Source: Acanthosoma haemorrhoidale | Lineage: Eukaryota; Arthropoda; Insecta; Hemiptera; Acanthosomatidae | Direction of reading: 5' to 3' | Assembly (NCBI GenBank): GCA_930367205.1 | Contig: OV884015.1 | Coordinates: forward strand, 104,038,509 to 104,102,508 | DNA length: 64,000 nt | In this document: in pieces, positions 44,966 to 57,044 of the stretch | Layout of the letters: each line of letters starts with the position of its first letter | Position numbering within the stretch: position 1 is the stretch's first letter | Notes under the pieces: generated by a model | Databases searched by the model: none | What the model saw: only the letters and a program-made list of their open reading frames with translations | Told to the model about the DNA's origin: nothing | Program-made: the position numbers and the translations under genes

Positions 44966-45739
44966 AATTTTTTTTTTTTTTTTTTATTGTGCTATAATTA
45001 CAATCTGCCTTATAAGGCAATAAGTAATTAAGATGCTCTCATTCATACCATATTTACAATTCATCATTCACTCGCTCATTCATACAATATTTACACACAG
45101 CCCAGAGGCCTCCCAAGTCCACATGCGAAGAGAAAGCGGAGTCTTGGGAAGTCCCTCACGCTCCTCCGTCAGCCGCGTCACCGGATACTAGCCAGTGGAG
45201 GCTGACCAAGAGCTTAGGACATGATTAGAGAAACTGGCCATTGCCAGGACTACCTCTGTCACGCGATTATAGCAGGTCACGAGGCCACTGCCGTTTCAGT
45301 CTCCGAGGAGGATTATAGGGATGAGTGGCGCAGTGCAAAGACTGTGCTACAGGATTAGGTTGGTTGGAAAGCCTACTGTTGAATTTCATAAACTTGGAAG
45401 GGATGAGTTCTAGAATGTAGGGTATATTAAGGTCGTTATGAAGGGTTTTGTTTCTGACATAATAAGGGGCATTTACTATTGTTCTCAGGACTTTTGATTA
45501 AAAGGATTGGATACGCTTGATGTTCGACTTTTTTGCTACCCCCCATAACTCTATTCCGTCATAACTCCGTATGTCCAGATTGGCTTGAGTATAACTTTAT
45601 AGGTTAGTAATTTATTTTCTATTGAGAGATAGGATGTCCTTTGAAGTAGTCTGTACAGTTGTCCAAAGCGTCTGTTTAGTTCTTGTCTTTTTAGTCTCGT
45701 ATGTGCGTTCCAGGTCAGTCGTTTGTCGAGATGGAAGCC
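44966..45739 (-). mobile_element. LINE-J 5'-truncated copy (copy I)
   Basis: Reverse copy from the tail (TTATTGTGCTATAATTAC, hairpin CTGCCTTATAAGGCAAT) to ORF2 C-terminal codons (minus strand GFHLDKRLTWN, LSIENKLLTYKV). TATAAATAT at 44957-44965 and 45740-45748 may be the target duplication. The hairpin stem variant TGCCTTATAAGGCA is fully self-complementary. Confidence 0.88.
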
Positions 45740-45748
45740 TATAAATAT

Positions 45749-47344
45749 TAAATAACTAGCTGTGCTACTTAAAAAAAACAACCTTAATTTAAACGACTAA
45801 TATGTGTGAAAAAGTGTGGTAAATTATCCAATTAGAGGTTTATCAATATCACTATTTATTTAGCCACTTTCACACCCACTTATATTGCATTGGCATTTTA
45901 TGATAAAATTTAATTTTTTTTATTACAATTAAGTTGATTTTAAAGAAGTAAGTTTGAAAATATCCGTATAGGTGTTTAGTATTTTGGAAAAAAACTTTTA
46001 TTACAGTGAATGTTTGTTGCTAGTAAATATCAGATGTGTGAACCAAAGGCAGAGCTGTTTAGACGCTCGGCAAAGCAACATCTGGTGCACTCTCAGTGGC
46101 AGTTTCTGTGCATTATGTGTGGTTTTCAGTTATCACACTTTCTAATACTCACTAACTTGCTTCCTAAAAGATCCTTTCTACCCATTGATTACCAAATGTA
46201 GGACTTTAAACTAGAGCAATGTCTGTTATTGTTGCATCGTGTTTTTTTTTGGGGGGGGGGGAGAATTAACTGCTCAACTATCGCAGCCGCTTACTATAAT
46301 AACTCCTTTTTGATTGATTCTACCAAATAATACAAACAAAACAATCTTTTAAGTCGTCTGAGGAACTTTAACTCACTAGATAACTGAAAATAAGTTGACT
46401 TCTGGTTGCTTTAAGAACATTGTAACGAATAGTGAAAAACGACACTAAAAATGATTTTTGTGAGGGGAAATATGGTCAAATTAGTTAGAACAATGTTAGT
46501 TGATTGTAATGGATAGTATATTACATTGACGACAATGTTTTGGCTGCGAAAAAGTTGTGAGTGGTGATTTTAATATCAGTCTTTTGTAATTATGGCCAAC
46601 TACACTTTATGTGTACTTGAAGTTCTTCAATTTAATACCCTACATAATACGAGTATTATTGGGAAAAAATTAAAATTTAGACCTCCTGGATCATCCAAGT
46701 GAAAGAGTTAATACATGCGACCATCAAATTGAATAATGGAGAACGTTACAACTTGCTGCGTCAGGACTTGATAACGAGAAAATATTAGTTGTTAAAAATC
46801 AAGTAATAAATACGTACAAAAGTAGGAATAAAAACAGGTAGATATGAGTGCGGCGAGGGTAGCTAATGAATGTATGTATGATATTAATGTATTGATAGGT
46901 TTGAGTTTTTAGAATATAAATAAACAATATATATATATATATATATATATATGTGTAAGACAATTATTGAAGGGGGTGGGGTGAATAAAATGAAATCAGT
47001 TTCTCTGTAAACAAAGTTAGCAATTTTATTCACTATATATTATATAATTACAATTATTCATATTATTTACACAATCGTACCTGTAAACAAAGAAACGACA
47101 ATTACAGTTTATAACTATTACTTCTATATTCACACTCTATTTACAAGTTTTGTTACTTAACATAACCTTCTCTATATGATAGCTGCTCCATCTAGTGGGG
47201 GCCAGTGGAAATAGCGCGGCAAATTCAAATTAAAGAGAGAATACTTTCTTTACATATATAACCATAGATATATAAAAACATAAACATAGTAGACTATAGG
47301 TGACAGTGTAACAACTGTATCTTAGTTAGTGACAGACTATGTAC
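45749..47344. other. Intergenic DNA without recognised gene
   Basis: Contains a run of about 13 G at 46249-46261 and a (TA)n microsatellite at 46927-46952. The 63-codon frame at 46010 has no supporting features. Confidence 0.4.
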
Positions 47345-47480
47345 ACAGTGGATTTGGGAGGTCTCTGGGCTGTTTGTAGATGACCTATGAATGAGCAAGT
47401 GAATGAAGAGAATTGAACATTGGTCACAATTACTTATTGCCCAATAAAAGGCTAATTGTAATTTTATCGCAGCAAAAATT
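47345..47480 (+). mobile_element. LINE-J 3' UTR fragment (copy J)
   Basis: GTGGATTTGGGAGGTCTCTGGGCTGTTTGTAG-type sequence through TTACTTATTGCCCAATAAAAG and TAATTTTATC matches the 3' end of LINE-J in forward orientation. Confidence 0.8.
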
Positions 47481-48124
47481 GTTAAATTTGAAAAAAAAAA
47501 AAAAAAAATATGTATACAAAATAAGTAGTTAATAATCAGCTGTTGGGAAACCGATATGTGCGTAGGAAGAACACAATTTGTAAGATACTCTCTTACGGTC
47601 TACTGCAGGCATACACAATATGTAGAATCTTGCTCATTGACATATTTTATGAAAACCTCTAACAGCTCTCTCCTTTAAAAATTATTCTATTCATTTTATT
47701 TTAAAAATGTTTTTAAATCGGAGACCAAGCAATTATTTAGCCTATAATATCGTCCATATATATTATATAGCCTGTAAAAGAGTATATATACTCTGTAACC
47801 AGAAACCGTTTAGAGCAACTGAGAGACCAACGGTATGTACATTGGGGCGAGACAATTTAAGCCAACTCACCACTGTCGAGGTTAATTTGAGGCCGTTAGG
47901 GAATTCATTTGTCTTGGCTCTAGAGTTACCTCTAACAACCACATCCGACCGGATGTTGCGTGAATGATGATGATAATGAGCGGGTATTTTAGACTGGGAG
48001 AGCAGCAAAAAGAACTGTTGGGCGTAGAGACGCATATGGGGCCAACGCTCAGCCTTTGTGGTATTTGCCATATGGATGGATAAGAGGTACCTCCGTTTTA
48101 GTAAGAGATACCGTTTTAGTAACC
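47481..48124. other. Tract with an unsupported 130-codon minus-strand frame
   Basis: The minus-strand frame 48155-47763 has Ser/Leu-rich residues but no motif or splice context that I recognise. It may be remnant mobile DNA. Confidence 0.3.
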
Positions 48125-48640
48125 ATTTTGCGTGAAAGTTGAAGCAAACTCGCACGAAGTTTTACCGGCTTACCCACTTACTGACTTCCCCCAATCTATC
48201 ACTGCGCCTCAAGCTCAGGATCTATAATAGTGTACTCAGGCCTACTCTGCTGTATGGTGCACAGCTTTTTCGCCATCTGACGTATACGACAGCTCGGCGA
48301 CTCAAACAATTCCAAAACGGTATACTGATGAAAATGGTCAGACATACTTCATTTGAGCAGGTGAGCAACAGTAGCTTCACGTAGACATATCAAATTTTTC
48401 GACTCCCTGCAATACCTGACAAACCATGTGTTTAACACGATAACCCCCGCTCCGTTCCCCTATCGATGACAGGACGCTGTGGAGGCAGGAACGCTTTAGT
48501 CTTAGGTTCTAGGTTTCAGGTTTCAGTTTGTAAGTTTCCCTTTATATGTAATCCGAAGGTGAGCCCCATCAAGTCCTGTATATTTGTATATTGATATTTT
48601 CACTGTAACAATAAATGTTGTATTTGTAAATCTACCCTCC
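48125..48640 (+). mobile_element. LINE-2 relative, ORF2 C-terminus fragment (copy 2)
   Basis: Translates as LTHLLTSPNLSLRLKLRIYN, LLYGAQLFRHLT and LKQFQNGILMKMVRHTSFEQ, parallel to copy 7, then degrades. Its 3' UTR differs (CTGTATATTTGTATATTGAT, ending AACAATAAATG), so it belongs to a sister subfamily. Confidence 0.75.
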
Positions 48641-49436
48641 TTCAAATGCATCTGCGTATGCAGCACGAGGAGTTATTATATTGTTAATCTTGTTCATTAT
48701 ATTTTCCATATGTTGTAAAAATGTTAAATATAAAAGGGGTTTTGAAAAAAAAAAAATTAATAAGAGGTAAGATGTTTTATGTTTTTTGGCAATTATTTCG
48801 ACGTAAAACCCTCAGGTCATTCCCACTGTTGTTTGTATATTTAAACCCATTCGGGGAGCCTACCGATGTGAAGCCGAGAGAGTACAAGTACGACAACAGA
48901 ACCCAGGTTCCTGTCGTTCCAGGAGGCCCTAGGAGGCACCCCAGTCTCACATACAGAATGCATGGAAAATAGAAAGTTAGTGATAGAACTGGCGCTAATT
49001 GACGTTGGCTTAGACCATGGTATTATTCCACCCACACACTGCAAAGTCAGTAATTACATCAGATGAGTATCTCTATGCGTTAGTATATATCTATTTTAAT
49101 TAGATTAATAATTATATTTACAATTTCATTTCATAATCATATTGATAATATTAGGATGAGATTAAGTAGCTGAATAAAGAGCAACAGAATGTTACAACAG
49201 ACTCAAACAATATTTAAAATAGTTTTTAAATATTTTGGGTCACTAATTTCAGTTTGTTGTAATAATAATATGTAACATATTATTGTTGTTTCAATTAATT
49301 CAATGCTCGAAACCTGATCTATAATCTTTCATATTATGGTACAATACATTTTGGTGTATGTGTGTGTGGGGGGGGGGGTTGTAAAGAACACGTCTTGAGT
49401 TATCGTATTTCTTAATTTAAAAATCCGCCACCCACA
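48641..49436. other. Intergenic DNA without recognised gene
   Basis: An 83-codon frame at 48721-48972 reads GEPTDVKPREYKYDNRTQVP in part, which I cannot assign. A run of 11 G lies at 49368-49378. Confidence 0.35.
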
Positions 49437-49630
49437 GATGACCTGCATGGCGGCAGCACAGAAGAGCAGACAACTGAATGTCGTTAGCAGAGGTTATAGA
49501 GAGAGCGCTGAAGTGTATCGATATAAGTGAAATTTTGAGTTGTGTAAAGTTAAAGTGAGGAATTAAAGGCTTATTTAAGAACAATATTTGAAATGAAAGC
49601 TTTAAAATGCTGTTTCTTCCGTTTACATAG
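49437..49630 (+). repeat. Interspersed repeat R5, copy 2
   Basis: Matches 31809-32003 in the same orientation and is followed directly by an R3 copy. Confidence 0.65.
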
Positions 49631-49633
49631 AAC

Positions 49634-49826
49634 TTTTGTGTTTTTTTCCCTTAGTTCTCAAACTTGTAGGATAAGGGAAAAATTAAGTAAAATTTATTTG
49701 AACTAAACGGATTTTTTTTACTAGGAGGACCTATTTGAAGGTTGGGTAAAGGAATTAAGGAGTGTGTGAGACCTCGGTAGAGGTGCTAATGTCGTGGTGC
49801 AGCGGTGAGAGTCCACTGATGGGTAG
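49634..49826. repeat. Interspersed repeat R3, copy 3
   Basis: T-run, CCCTTAGTTCTCAAACTTGT and GTGAGAGTCCACTGATGGG in the same order as copies 1 and 2. Confidence 0.6.
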
Positions 49827-49830
49827 GAAA

Positions 49831-50940
49831 AACATTACCTAAATCAAGGGATTGATTATCCATACAGATAAAATCATATTATGTGCGTATATATTATTTA
49901 TTATATCACAATTGAAGTAACCATGGCAGTGTTCTATGAACGACACGAAGGCTGAGAGTATCCAGTCCACCAAATCGTCTAGCCTTCTTTTGAAGATTTC
50001 TAATAATTATTAATTAAGAACTCATATCCAATTTCTCTTAAGTTGTCAGATGGTGAAAACAGAAGGAAACAGTTCTTGCTCAGCGAGTTTGAGCGTGCGA
50101 AGAAGTTTCCGTGTAATTTTATTAGTAAGATATTTTGAGGTCTGTTTGAAGGATTTAATTTTGTTTGTTAAGTGCTTTTTATAAGTGGAAAATTTATAAT
50201 GTCACTGCGTTAGTATTCTTAGCGTATCTGTAAATTTGGGCTCTACAAGTCCCCCGATGAATATCACATAAAAAATAACTAATTAATTTTTCAAAAGTTT
50301 CACTATCGACATAAAATACTTTACTTATAAATTTCCATAATGCTAGAGGGAACTTTGCGGTAGCGTAGAGTCTACTGTAGAGGTAACAAATATTTGCACT
50401 GGTAGCGGCCTGTGTACCTCTAGACCACCCTAGTAGGTTCCTACGAGATAACACTTTGTACAAACATCCTTGATACTTTATCGTAACTGATGGGCTGCCC
50501 GTAGGAGCTCTCAAGTTGCCAGTTTAATGGCAATAGAACGACCGGCAGCTTGTGTCATTTATGCATGTATTAAAGATTTATTTTATTTGTATCGATCAAC
50601 TCAATTCTCTGATATTTTCTAACAAGTAAAATGCACGTCTCACTTTTCACCTAGAACTCCAGCTTCCCCCCATCCTCTTTTTTGACCATTTTTTTCAAGT
50701 TTTCTCAATTTATTTCTCAGTACTTTTCGTTCTCTGTTCCACTATGCACCACCTATGTACGATTAATATAGTTTTCGAGTACAATTAAAGTGCTATGTAG
50801 CGTCAAAGTAATTCCATAGATACCTTTGAGAACTCCTCACTCCGTTTTTTGCCCTTTTACAAGTACAATGAGCAAGCAATAATACGAAAATTACATTTAA
50901 TTCAGAGCGTTCCAAATTATTTGAAAAAAAAAAAAAAAGG
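49831..50940. other. Intergenic DNA without recognised gene
   Basis: A 106-codon minus-strand frame (50514-50194) has no recognisable motif. An A-run ends near 50938. Confidence 0.4.
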
Positions 50941-50958
50941 TCAGCTCCTATAAAATAC

Positions 50959-51300
50959 AATGGGGAGGGATACGAAGAATCATTCTGATTTTGATTTCAA
51001 GTATCTGACAGCAATATTAAAAAAACAAAGTAATGTGCTTTCTTCGATATCTTTGCTACTGGCAATACAAATGAAACTAAGCGTTGATGAAGAACAAGTT
51101 ATCAAGCCCTGCTTGAAATTTTCTGCAAAACAGACGAAGGATTCTAATTTTTTTTTAACCAGTGTTCTAAATAGCTCTGTCTCGAAATGCAATGCTGCGG
51201 ATTGACGAGTTGGTAGAACATGTTGGATCTAAGTTAATTACTAAGCATTTGAGTTGCAAATATTTTTCTTTGGCTTTGGAAGAAAGTTGCGACAACACAT
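50959..51300 (+). pseudogene. hAT-like (GTF2IRD2/ZBED-related) transposase remnant
   Basis: An 81-codon frame includes AILKKQSNVLSSISLLLAIQ and VDEEQVIKPCLKFSAK, followed after a stop by SKLITKHLSCKYFSLALEES in another frame. The S-x-x-LA..xxxFSDGExxK and YYSLALDES patterns are typical of the domesticated-hAT protein group including GTF2IRD2. It is a short, frame-broken fragment; no terminal repeats were found. Assignment is from remembered family patterns. Confidence 0.5.
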
Positions 51301-52234
51301 AAATAGCCGTGTGAGGTCCATCGCGATGTTCGACAGCTCTAAAGGGAAAAGTCTCGGACAGTTTCTAAATACTACGCAGTGATGTGATGTCTCAACTTAC
51401 CTGGAAGAAAGTTTCTTTAGCGATTTCGGCCAAAAAAGGTTTGACTCCTCTGCCTTAAGGTCAGCTTCTCTTAAAATAGAAGTTAGAAAGAGGATGATCC
51501 GTTGTCGAATAAGTTCAGAGAGGCTCTTCGAGGGTACGGGAAGATCTGTGTCTAGATCACATAATCGCTTGACTTCCCTTCAAGCAAAAGGGACTATTTC
51601 ACTGTAAGTCATCTGAGATTAGTTAACAGTCATAAAATGGCCTAGAAGCTGCAGTTTTCTATTAGGAACTAGGCAGAAAGTCTTTATTTTTTTTCAATGA
51701 AGGGCCTTATGAAAAGGTTTACATTCATGCACCCACCCATTAATAAACAAGGCTGAATTTTATAATTGATTTCTTCACTAAAGCGGTTTCAAAAGATTCG
51801 GTTTGAGAAAAGCTGGGATGTGTGCTATCTGGAACTAAAGGGAGCTTGATTAATGTGCTGAGTCCAGTGTAATCAGAATTTATTATAATGGAGCTCCAGG
51901 ACAAATGACTTCTTCATGGACTATTCTTCTTTTCGCAGAAAAATTACTATTGTTGTCGGTAAACAATATTATCTATCCAAAAAAGTCAGCTCACATACCG
52001 TCAGACCTCAACATATTATTTTTTACATTAACGTTTTACTTGTTGACTGTGTCTATTTTATATTTATTATATATTATATTTATATTATATACAAATTTTA
52101 TATAATTCATGTTAGTTACAATTAGTAAGTAAGCACATTTATACGTTATCGAATTAAATTTTTCGACCCGATACTTTTAACTGGAAATGAAAAGCAAGTT
52201 TTAAAGAGTAGATAAAATAAAAAGTTTTTTTTTT
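51301..52234. other. Decayed tract downstream of the hAT-like remnant
   Basis: May contain more decayed transposase in broken frames, but I cannot align it with confidence. Confidence 0.3.
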
Positions 52235-52482
52235 TATTAATATGTAAGTTTTAAGGTTGATCAAAAAGGTGAGACCCATCACCTTTATTAGTCAGTTTAG
52301 TCCAGTCATGTATAATGTGTATCATTATACTTGTTTATTCATTATATAATTTTTATAAAATAACAAAACCTGTATATAATGTAGTGATGCTACAGGAAAT
52401 ACGGAATAATTTGTAAATAGATTCGCCTGAGGATCTATAATTGTATTTGTAATCATCTGTAAATTTAAAGAGGCTATGAAGA
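52235..52482 (+). mobile_element. LINE-2 3' UTR (copy 3)
   Basis: From ATATGTAAGTTTTAAGG to AATTTAAAGAGGCTATGAAG, containing the hairpin GTAGTGATGCTAC near 52382. Only 3' UTR is present. Confidence 0.85.
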
Positions 52483-53105
52483 AAAAAAAAAAACAATTCA
52501 ACAATCATATTATTAATTATGTGGGATGAGTATGATAAGGAAAGAACAAAGCGAACTCAATTAAATCATGAAGTTTTAATTTAACAACACTTCTTTTGTG
52601 AGTGTACCGTTTGAGAGGAATTTTACCTTAATTGCCAATCTCCCAAGCTACTGTTTTATTAAAATATGACTCGGCCTGTGAAGGAAAAATGTCTTGAATT
52701 GTAAGTCAACATTATTATTAGCTATTGCAGCGGGGGGGGGGGGGGGTAGTTTTTGATGATTTGTCTTCCTAACTTTTGAATCCTTTTAAGTTTACTGTAC
52801 TTCTTTTTCCAAGTAGAGCTCGAGCATAGCGAAGTATGGGATGGCTATCTGCGATAGGATGACTTTGATTTGTAAAGTATAAGTCTGTTTTCGGTACTAA
52901 GATGTGAATTTAGTCAAAAATACGGGAACATTATGTAGATGGATTATTTAGGTTTGTCGGTTTTCCAGTTGATACGTAGTATGAATATTGGGGATCTGTC
53001 TAGGGTCAAACCAATATTTTGGGACTGGTTTTGACCAGGGAATGTTAGTAGAGTTGCTGAAAAGATTGAAATGAGTACTGCGTTATACGAATGGCTTTTG
53101 AATTG
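52483..53105. other. Intergenic DNA with 15-base G-run
   Basis: Run of 15 G at 52732-52746. Nothing else recognised. Confidence 0.4.
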
Positions 53106-53110
53106 TTTGG

Positions 53111-54024
53111 TGTAGCGACCGCTAACTACATAAGATAAATCACCCTATACTCTATTGTATATCAATTGTAAACAAATGTAAATAACATTACCAAAATATA
53201 AATCATTGTAAATGTGGTAAACAATAAACATGCAGCTGCGAGCCAATTAGTTATATGAGCTGGCGCACCAGCTGCTAGTGGCAGGTACTAAGCGACCCAA
53301 ACCTCCGAGAGGCCCGAAGACCCTTGCCCGGTTCAGGTATCGGTGACACATCTGTTTGTCAGAGAACAAAGAACACCACATACTCAACTGGCATTGGGTA
53401 CAGTAAAACAAAAGCTGATTGGCTACTGACGAAGGCAGCTGGGTATTTAAGACCGGCGGTTTGGGGCCTGTATATCATTCTGCTGACAACTAACTGGCTC
53501 GTGGCTGCTCTGCTGTAAACCCTGAAACTTGACTTCTTTATTATGAAAATCTCTGCATCTCTCTCTCCTCACCTCGCTACGTTTTAGTCCGGCGTTGTCT
53601 AACCCCACACTTTCCTAATGGGAATCTCTGCCTTTGTCTAGCTAAATCTAGCACCTCTTTGGGAGAGACCTCTCCCTAGTGGACAACGGTTGTCGTGGCC
53701 CTGCAAACTGACCAAGCAGTATCTCCCGTGACAATTCAGTCTGCCTCTCTCCAGTTCACACTTGCCTTTGGGATCCGGACGGATTTCGCCTACCCTCAGA
53801 TACCGAGTGTGAATTTGTGGTCATTCCAAGACCACACAAACTACCTAACATCCTACCCTATACCTCTTCTCATGAACATAGTGCATTGTCAGGGCACATG
53901 CCTATCAAATATGGAGTCAGATAGTAAGACCGTCATGAAACAATTGTCCAGGTCATAGCCTAATCAACCCTCACTTCGTCACCAGGGCTAGGGTTACTAG
54001 GCACCCCCTCGTGACGACCCGACA
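53111..54024 (-). mobile_element. Solo LTR, inverted (copy 3), 5-bp target duplication
   Basis: Begins TGTAGCGACCGCTAACTAC and ends CGTGACGACCCGACA, the reverse of copy 2. TTTGG at 53106-53110 and 54025-54029 is a perfect 5-bp duplication. It keeps the internal GGGATCCGGACGG segment. Confidence 0.92.
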
Positions 54025-54029
54025 TTTGG

Positions 54030-55054
54030 ATTTATTTTTGATTTCCAATACTTGTTTAGTTTTTTTTGAACGATTTAAAAGTCAATAACTGCACAGTACC
54101 ACAGTTCATTCCTACAGTTTTTTTTTATTCGAAGGGGTCTATAACTTTTATGCACCATCTTCCTCTTAATTTACCAATTGTAGCTTTTAGCTAATAAGAA
54201 AAAAATCAAACCTATTTAGCGATTCTGCAATTTTCATTTGGTCCGCATTTTTCTTTGACCGAGTGGAGACAATCATTAAAAAAAAAAATTGAGAGAAGAA
54301 TAATGCCCCTTTCTCTGGGGCTTGGTTTGTTAGGGGAAAGTTTGAAAAAGTTTGATATGATAAATCACAGGCTTGTGCCCCTGACAGCCCTTCACTACGC
54401 CCTTAATAAATAATCGCTGTTAATAAATGTTATATTATATATGATAATGACCAGCGGCTTCACAGCACAGCGTCTCCTGGCCTCTGATATCGATTCTTGG
54501 CCCACCCGGGCTGAAGAAAGCATTCTCCCTCGATCTACTTGTACAATGAACACAATTAAAAATCACCGTTAAACAGGCTGTGTAAAATACATAATCAGTA
54601 TATCCCTGTTTGTGAAACTGATACTCTGCCACCATCTAAAATGCGGGCATCTATTAGGGAGGACCGATTGTCAGTTGATTGATATATACTATCGATCTTA
54701 TATCGATTATTTTCCAAACAACCGACGGTTTTCGCCTACTTTTGAAGTTGTCCCTACAACCCAACGTGCAAATGCAGGGATTACCTCGCCAGCAAATCTT
54801 AAAATTGACCATTTGCCTTCGAAAACACCCAGAGCTACAAAATGCTCCCATGAAAATCTCAGGTGAAACGAAACAAATGAAAATTGCACTGTTTACCTCG
54901 TAACAATATACTCGCTTATGAAACAGGACAGAAATTATCCTGAATCATGGTTGGAAAAAGGGGCATTTTCTTAGACGAAATAATGGCGAATCAGCTATCA
55001 AAAACGCAATAAAACCAAACCAGAGCCAAGTACAAGTAGTAGTGACGATTCCGC
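54030..55054. other. Intergenic DNA without recognised gene
   Basis: Frames of 60-84 codons overlap on both strands between 54612 and 54903 but carry no recognised motif. Confidence 0.35.
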
Positions 55055-55395
55055 CGTCGCAGCACCTGACAAACCCAGTGTTTAACACTATGACCCCACC
55101 AACCCTCCAGCATCGATGGCAACAGACAGTCGGGGACAAATTAGGTTAAGAGTTATTATGTAAGTTAGTTTTAAGGTTGATCAAAAAGGTGAGCCCCATC
55201 ATCTTTATTAGAGTCAGTTCAGTCCAGTCACGTATAATGTATATCATTGTACTAGTTTATTCCATTATATAATTTTTATAAAAAAACAAAACCTGTATAT
55301 AATGTAGCGACGCTACAGGAAATACACAAATAATTTGTAAATAGAGGATCTATAATTGTATATAATTATCTGTAAATTTAAAGGGGCTATGAAAG
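55055..55395 (+). mobile_element. LINE-2 3' end (copy 4)
   Basis: Starts with the end of ORF2 (CAGCACCTGACAAACCCAG, the LTNPVFNTM codons) and runs through the 3' UTR with hairpin GTAGCGACGCTAC near 55304 to AAAGGGGCTATGAAAGG. Confidence 0.85.
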
Positions 55396-57040
55396 GAAAA
55401 AAAAAATATATATATATGGATATATAAAGGTTTTCTGTTGTATCTAAATGTGGAGCAGCGAGCAGCGTTTGTTGCAATTAAGCGTTTAAAATGGCCTTTT
55501 GAAGTTCGATAGTTAGTAGTTTGATCGATTGTACAAAGTCAATAGAATCGAGACAATCGATTGTGAAGCACTATCGACCCGCCATCCCCAGTTACTGTAC
55601 CCCGCAGTTCCTTATGTCTTTGTGCCAGGGTCTACACAGTGGTTTCTAGCGGGCACTCTCCCACCCTGCGATTATTTTTGTAGTTTATTAGAAGCTCTAC
55701 TAATGAAGGAGTTTTATCTAAAGCCTATTGGGATCGTCAATAAAATGAAGGGTGAATAAATGTCTTCATGTAATATATTTCGTATTTCGACAAGACGAGC
55801 ACGGTTTGTGATTTACATTTCGAGTAGTCTGTGACTGCAGTTTTCTTTCGACACTTTCTTTTGTGAATTGAGTTCATATTAAAAGAAGTTCACAAGAAAA
55901 GAACCGAAAGTAATGACATTCGAGTGGTATTTAAGGCCTTTCAACAAAAAAAAGTTCATGGCTTTGTTTCGTTTCTTAGAAAATAAAATATTTTTTTGAA
56001 AAAATTTATGTATATTTCAGGAAAAAATAAAATAAAGCTTTACTTTACAGCACGAATGAGACCTTTACGCCTGAAAAGTCCGGATGAATTCTTGTTGAAA
56101 CTGTAGTTTCACTACACTGATTTTTACTGAGCTAGTATCTTAACTTTATTTTGAAACTTCTTTATTGTGACAAAATTATAATATGCCTTAAGGGTAATTT
56201 TAGAGATTGCATATGGGGGTTTATTTAATTTATTAGGTTTTTTAAACTTGTTTTATCCTTATGCTTTGTTTTTTTACGAACTTTACATTGTAAACATTTA
56301 GTTAGAAACTAGAAAACAACTATTTAGAGTTTTATTTATATTCGGGGCATAGTTTTAACCTTTCTAATCGTTGACGAATTTCCTTAAAGAAACGTTTTAG
56401 CTGTGTGATCTACTTTTGTGTTTTGTAACAGATGACACGTCATTTCCAGCTGTGATAACTGCACACTTGCTAATGACTGTGCGTGAAATAAATGTGATAT
56501 GAGGCTAGGCATATACACGTTAATTTTCCTTTCAACGTTTTGAAAAACGGCCCTCAGCCACATTGAGCGCAAAAAAACTCAAAAGATATTTCATGTAGCT
56601 GCGAAATATTCGTTTAGATTTATAGTGAAATCTTTGATAAGGACGACTGTAAGAAATAAATGCTTTAGGCGAAGTAAAGCTGGTTAAAGTTAACACATCA
56701 AAAGAGCGAGGAGGCACAAAGCTCTTTAATAAATGAAGATATTTCTAAATAATAAGACAAGCGAGCCTAGGAGAAACGCTGTCAGGAGAGAACCGGCGCT
56801 TTGTCTCTTTGTTTGTCTCTTCTTTCTCTTCCTTTCTCTATGTCGATCCTTTTTACAGATATATCTCATCCGCGCAGTTTCACTCTCTTATTTACTAGAT
56901 GGTCATAACTTTAATACTTCCCTCTTGTAATTTATAATGATTATTAAGATCCTGCAATCCTTCGAACCATAAAGGTAGAGAAGCTATATAATCTGCCAGT
57001 ACTTAAAATACGCTAGGTGACATACAGGCTGCAAAACGCT
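55396..57040. other. Intergenic DNA without recognised gene
   Basis: AT-rich, with only a minimal LINE-J tail at 56152-56195. Short frames, no gene recognised. Confidence 0.4.
56152..56195 (-). mobile_element. Minimal LINE-J 3' tail (copy L)
   Basis: CTTCTTTATTGTGACAAAATT and ATATGCCTTAAGGGTAA match the last roughly 45 bp of LINE-J in reverse. Confidence 0.6.
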
Positions 57041-57044
57041 TTAA

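Noticed and set aside
47763..48155. 130-codon minus-strand frame
   Set aside because: No motif, no splice context and no paralogue in the window; it may be chance.
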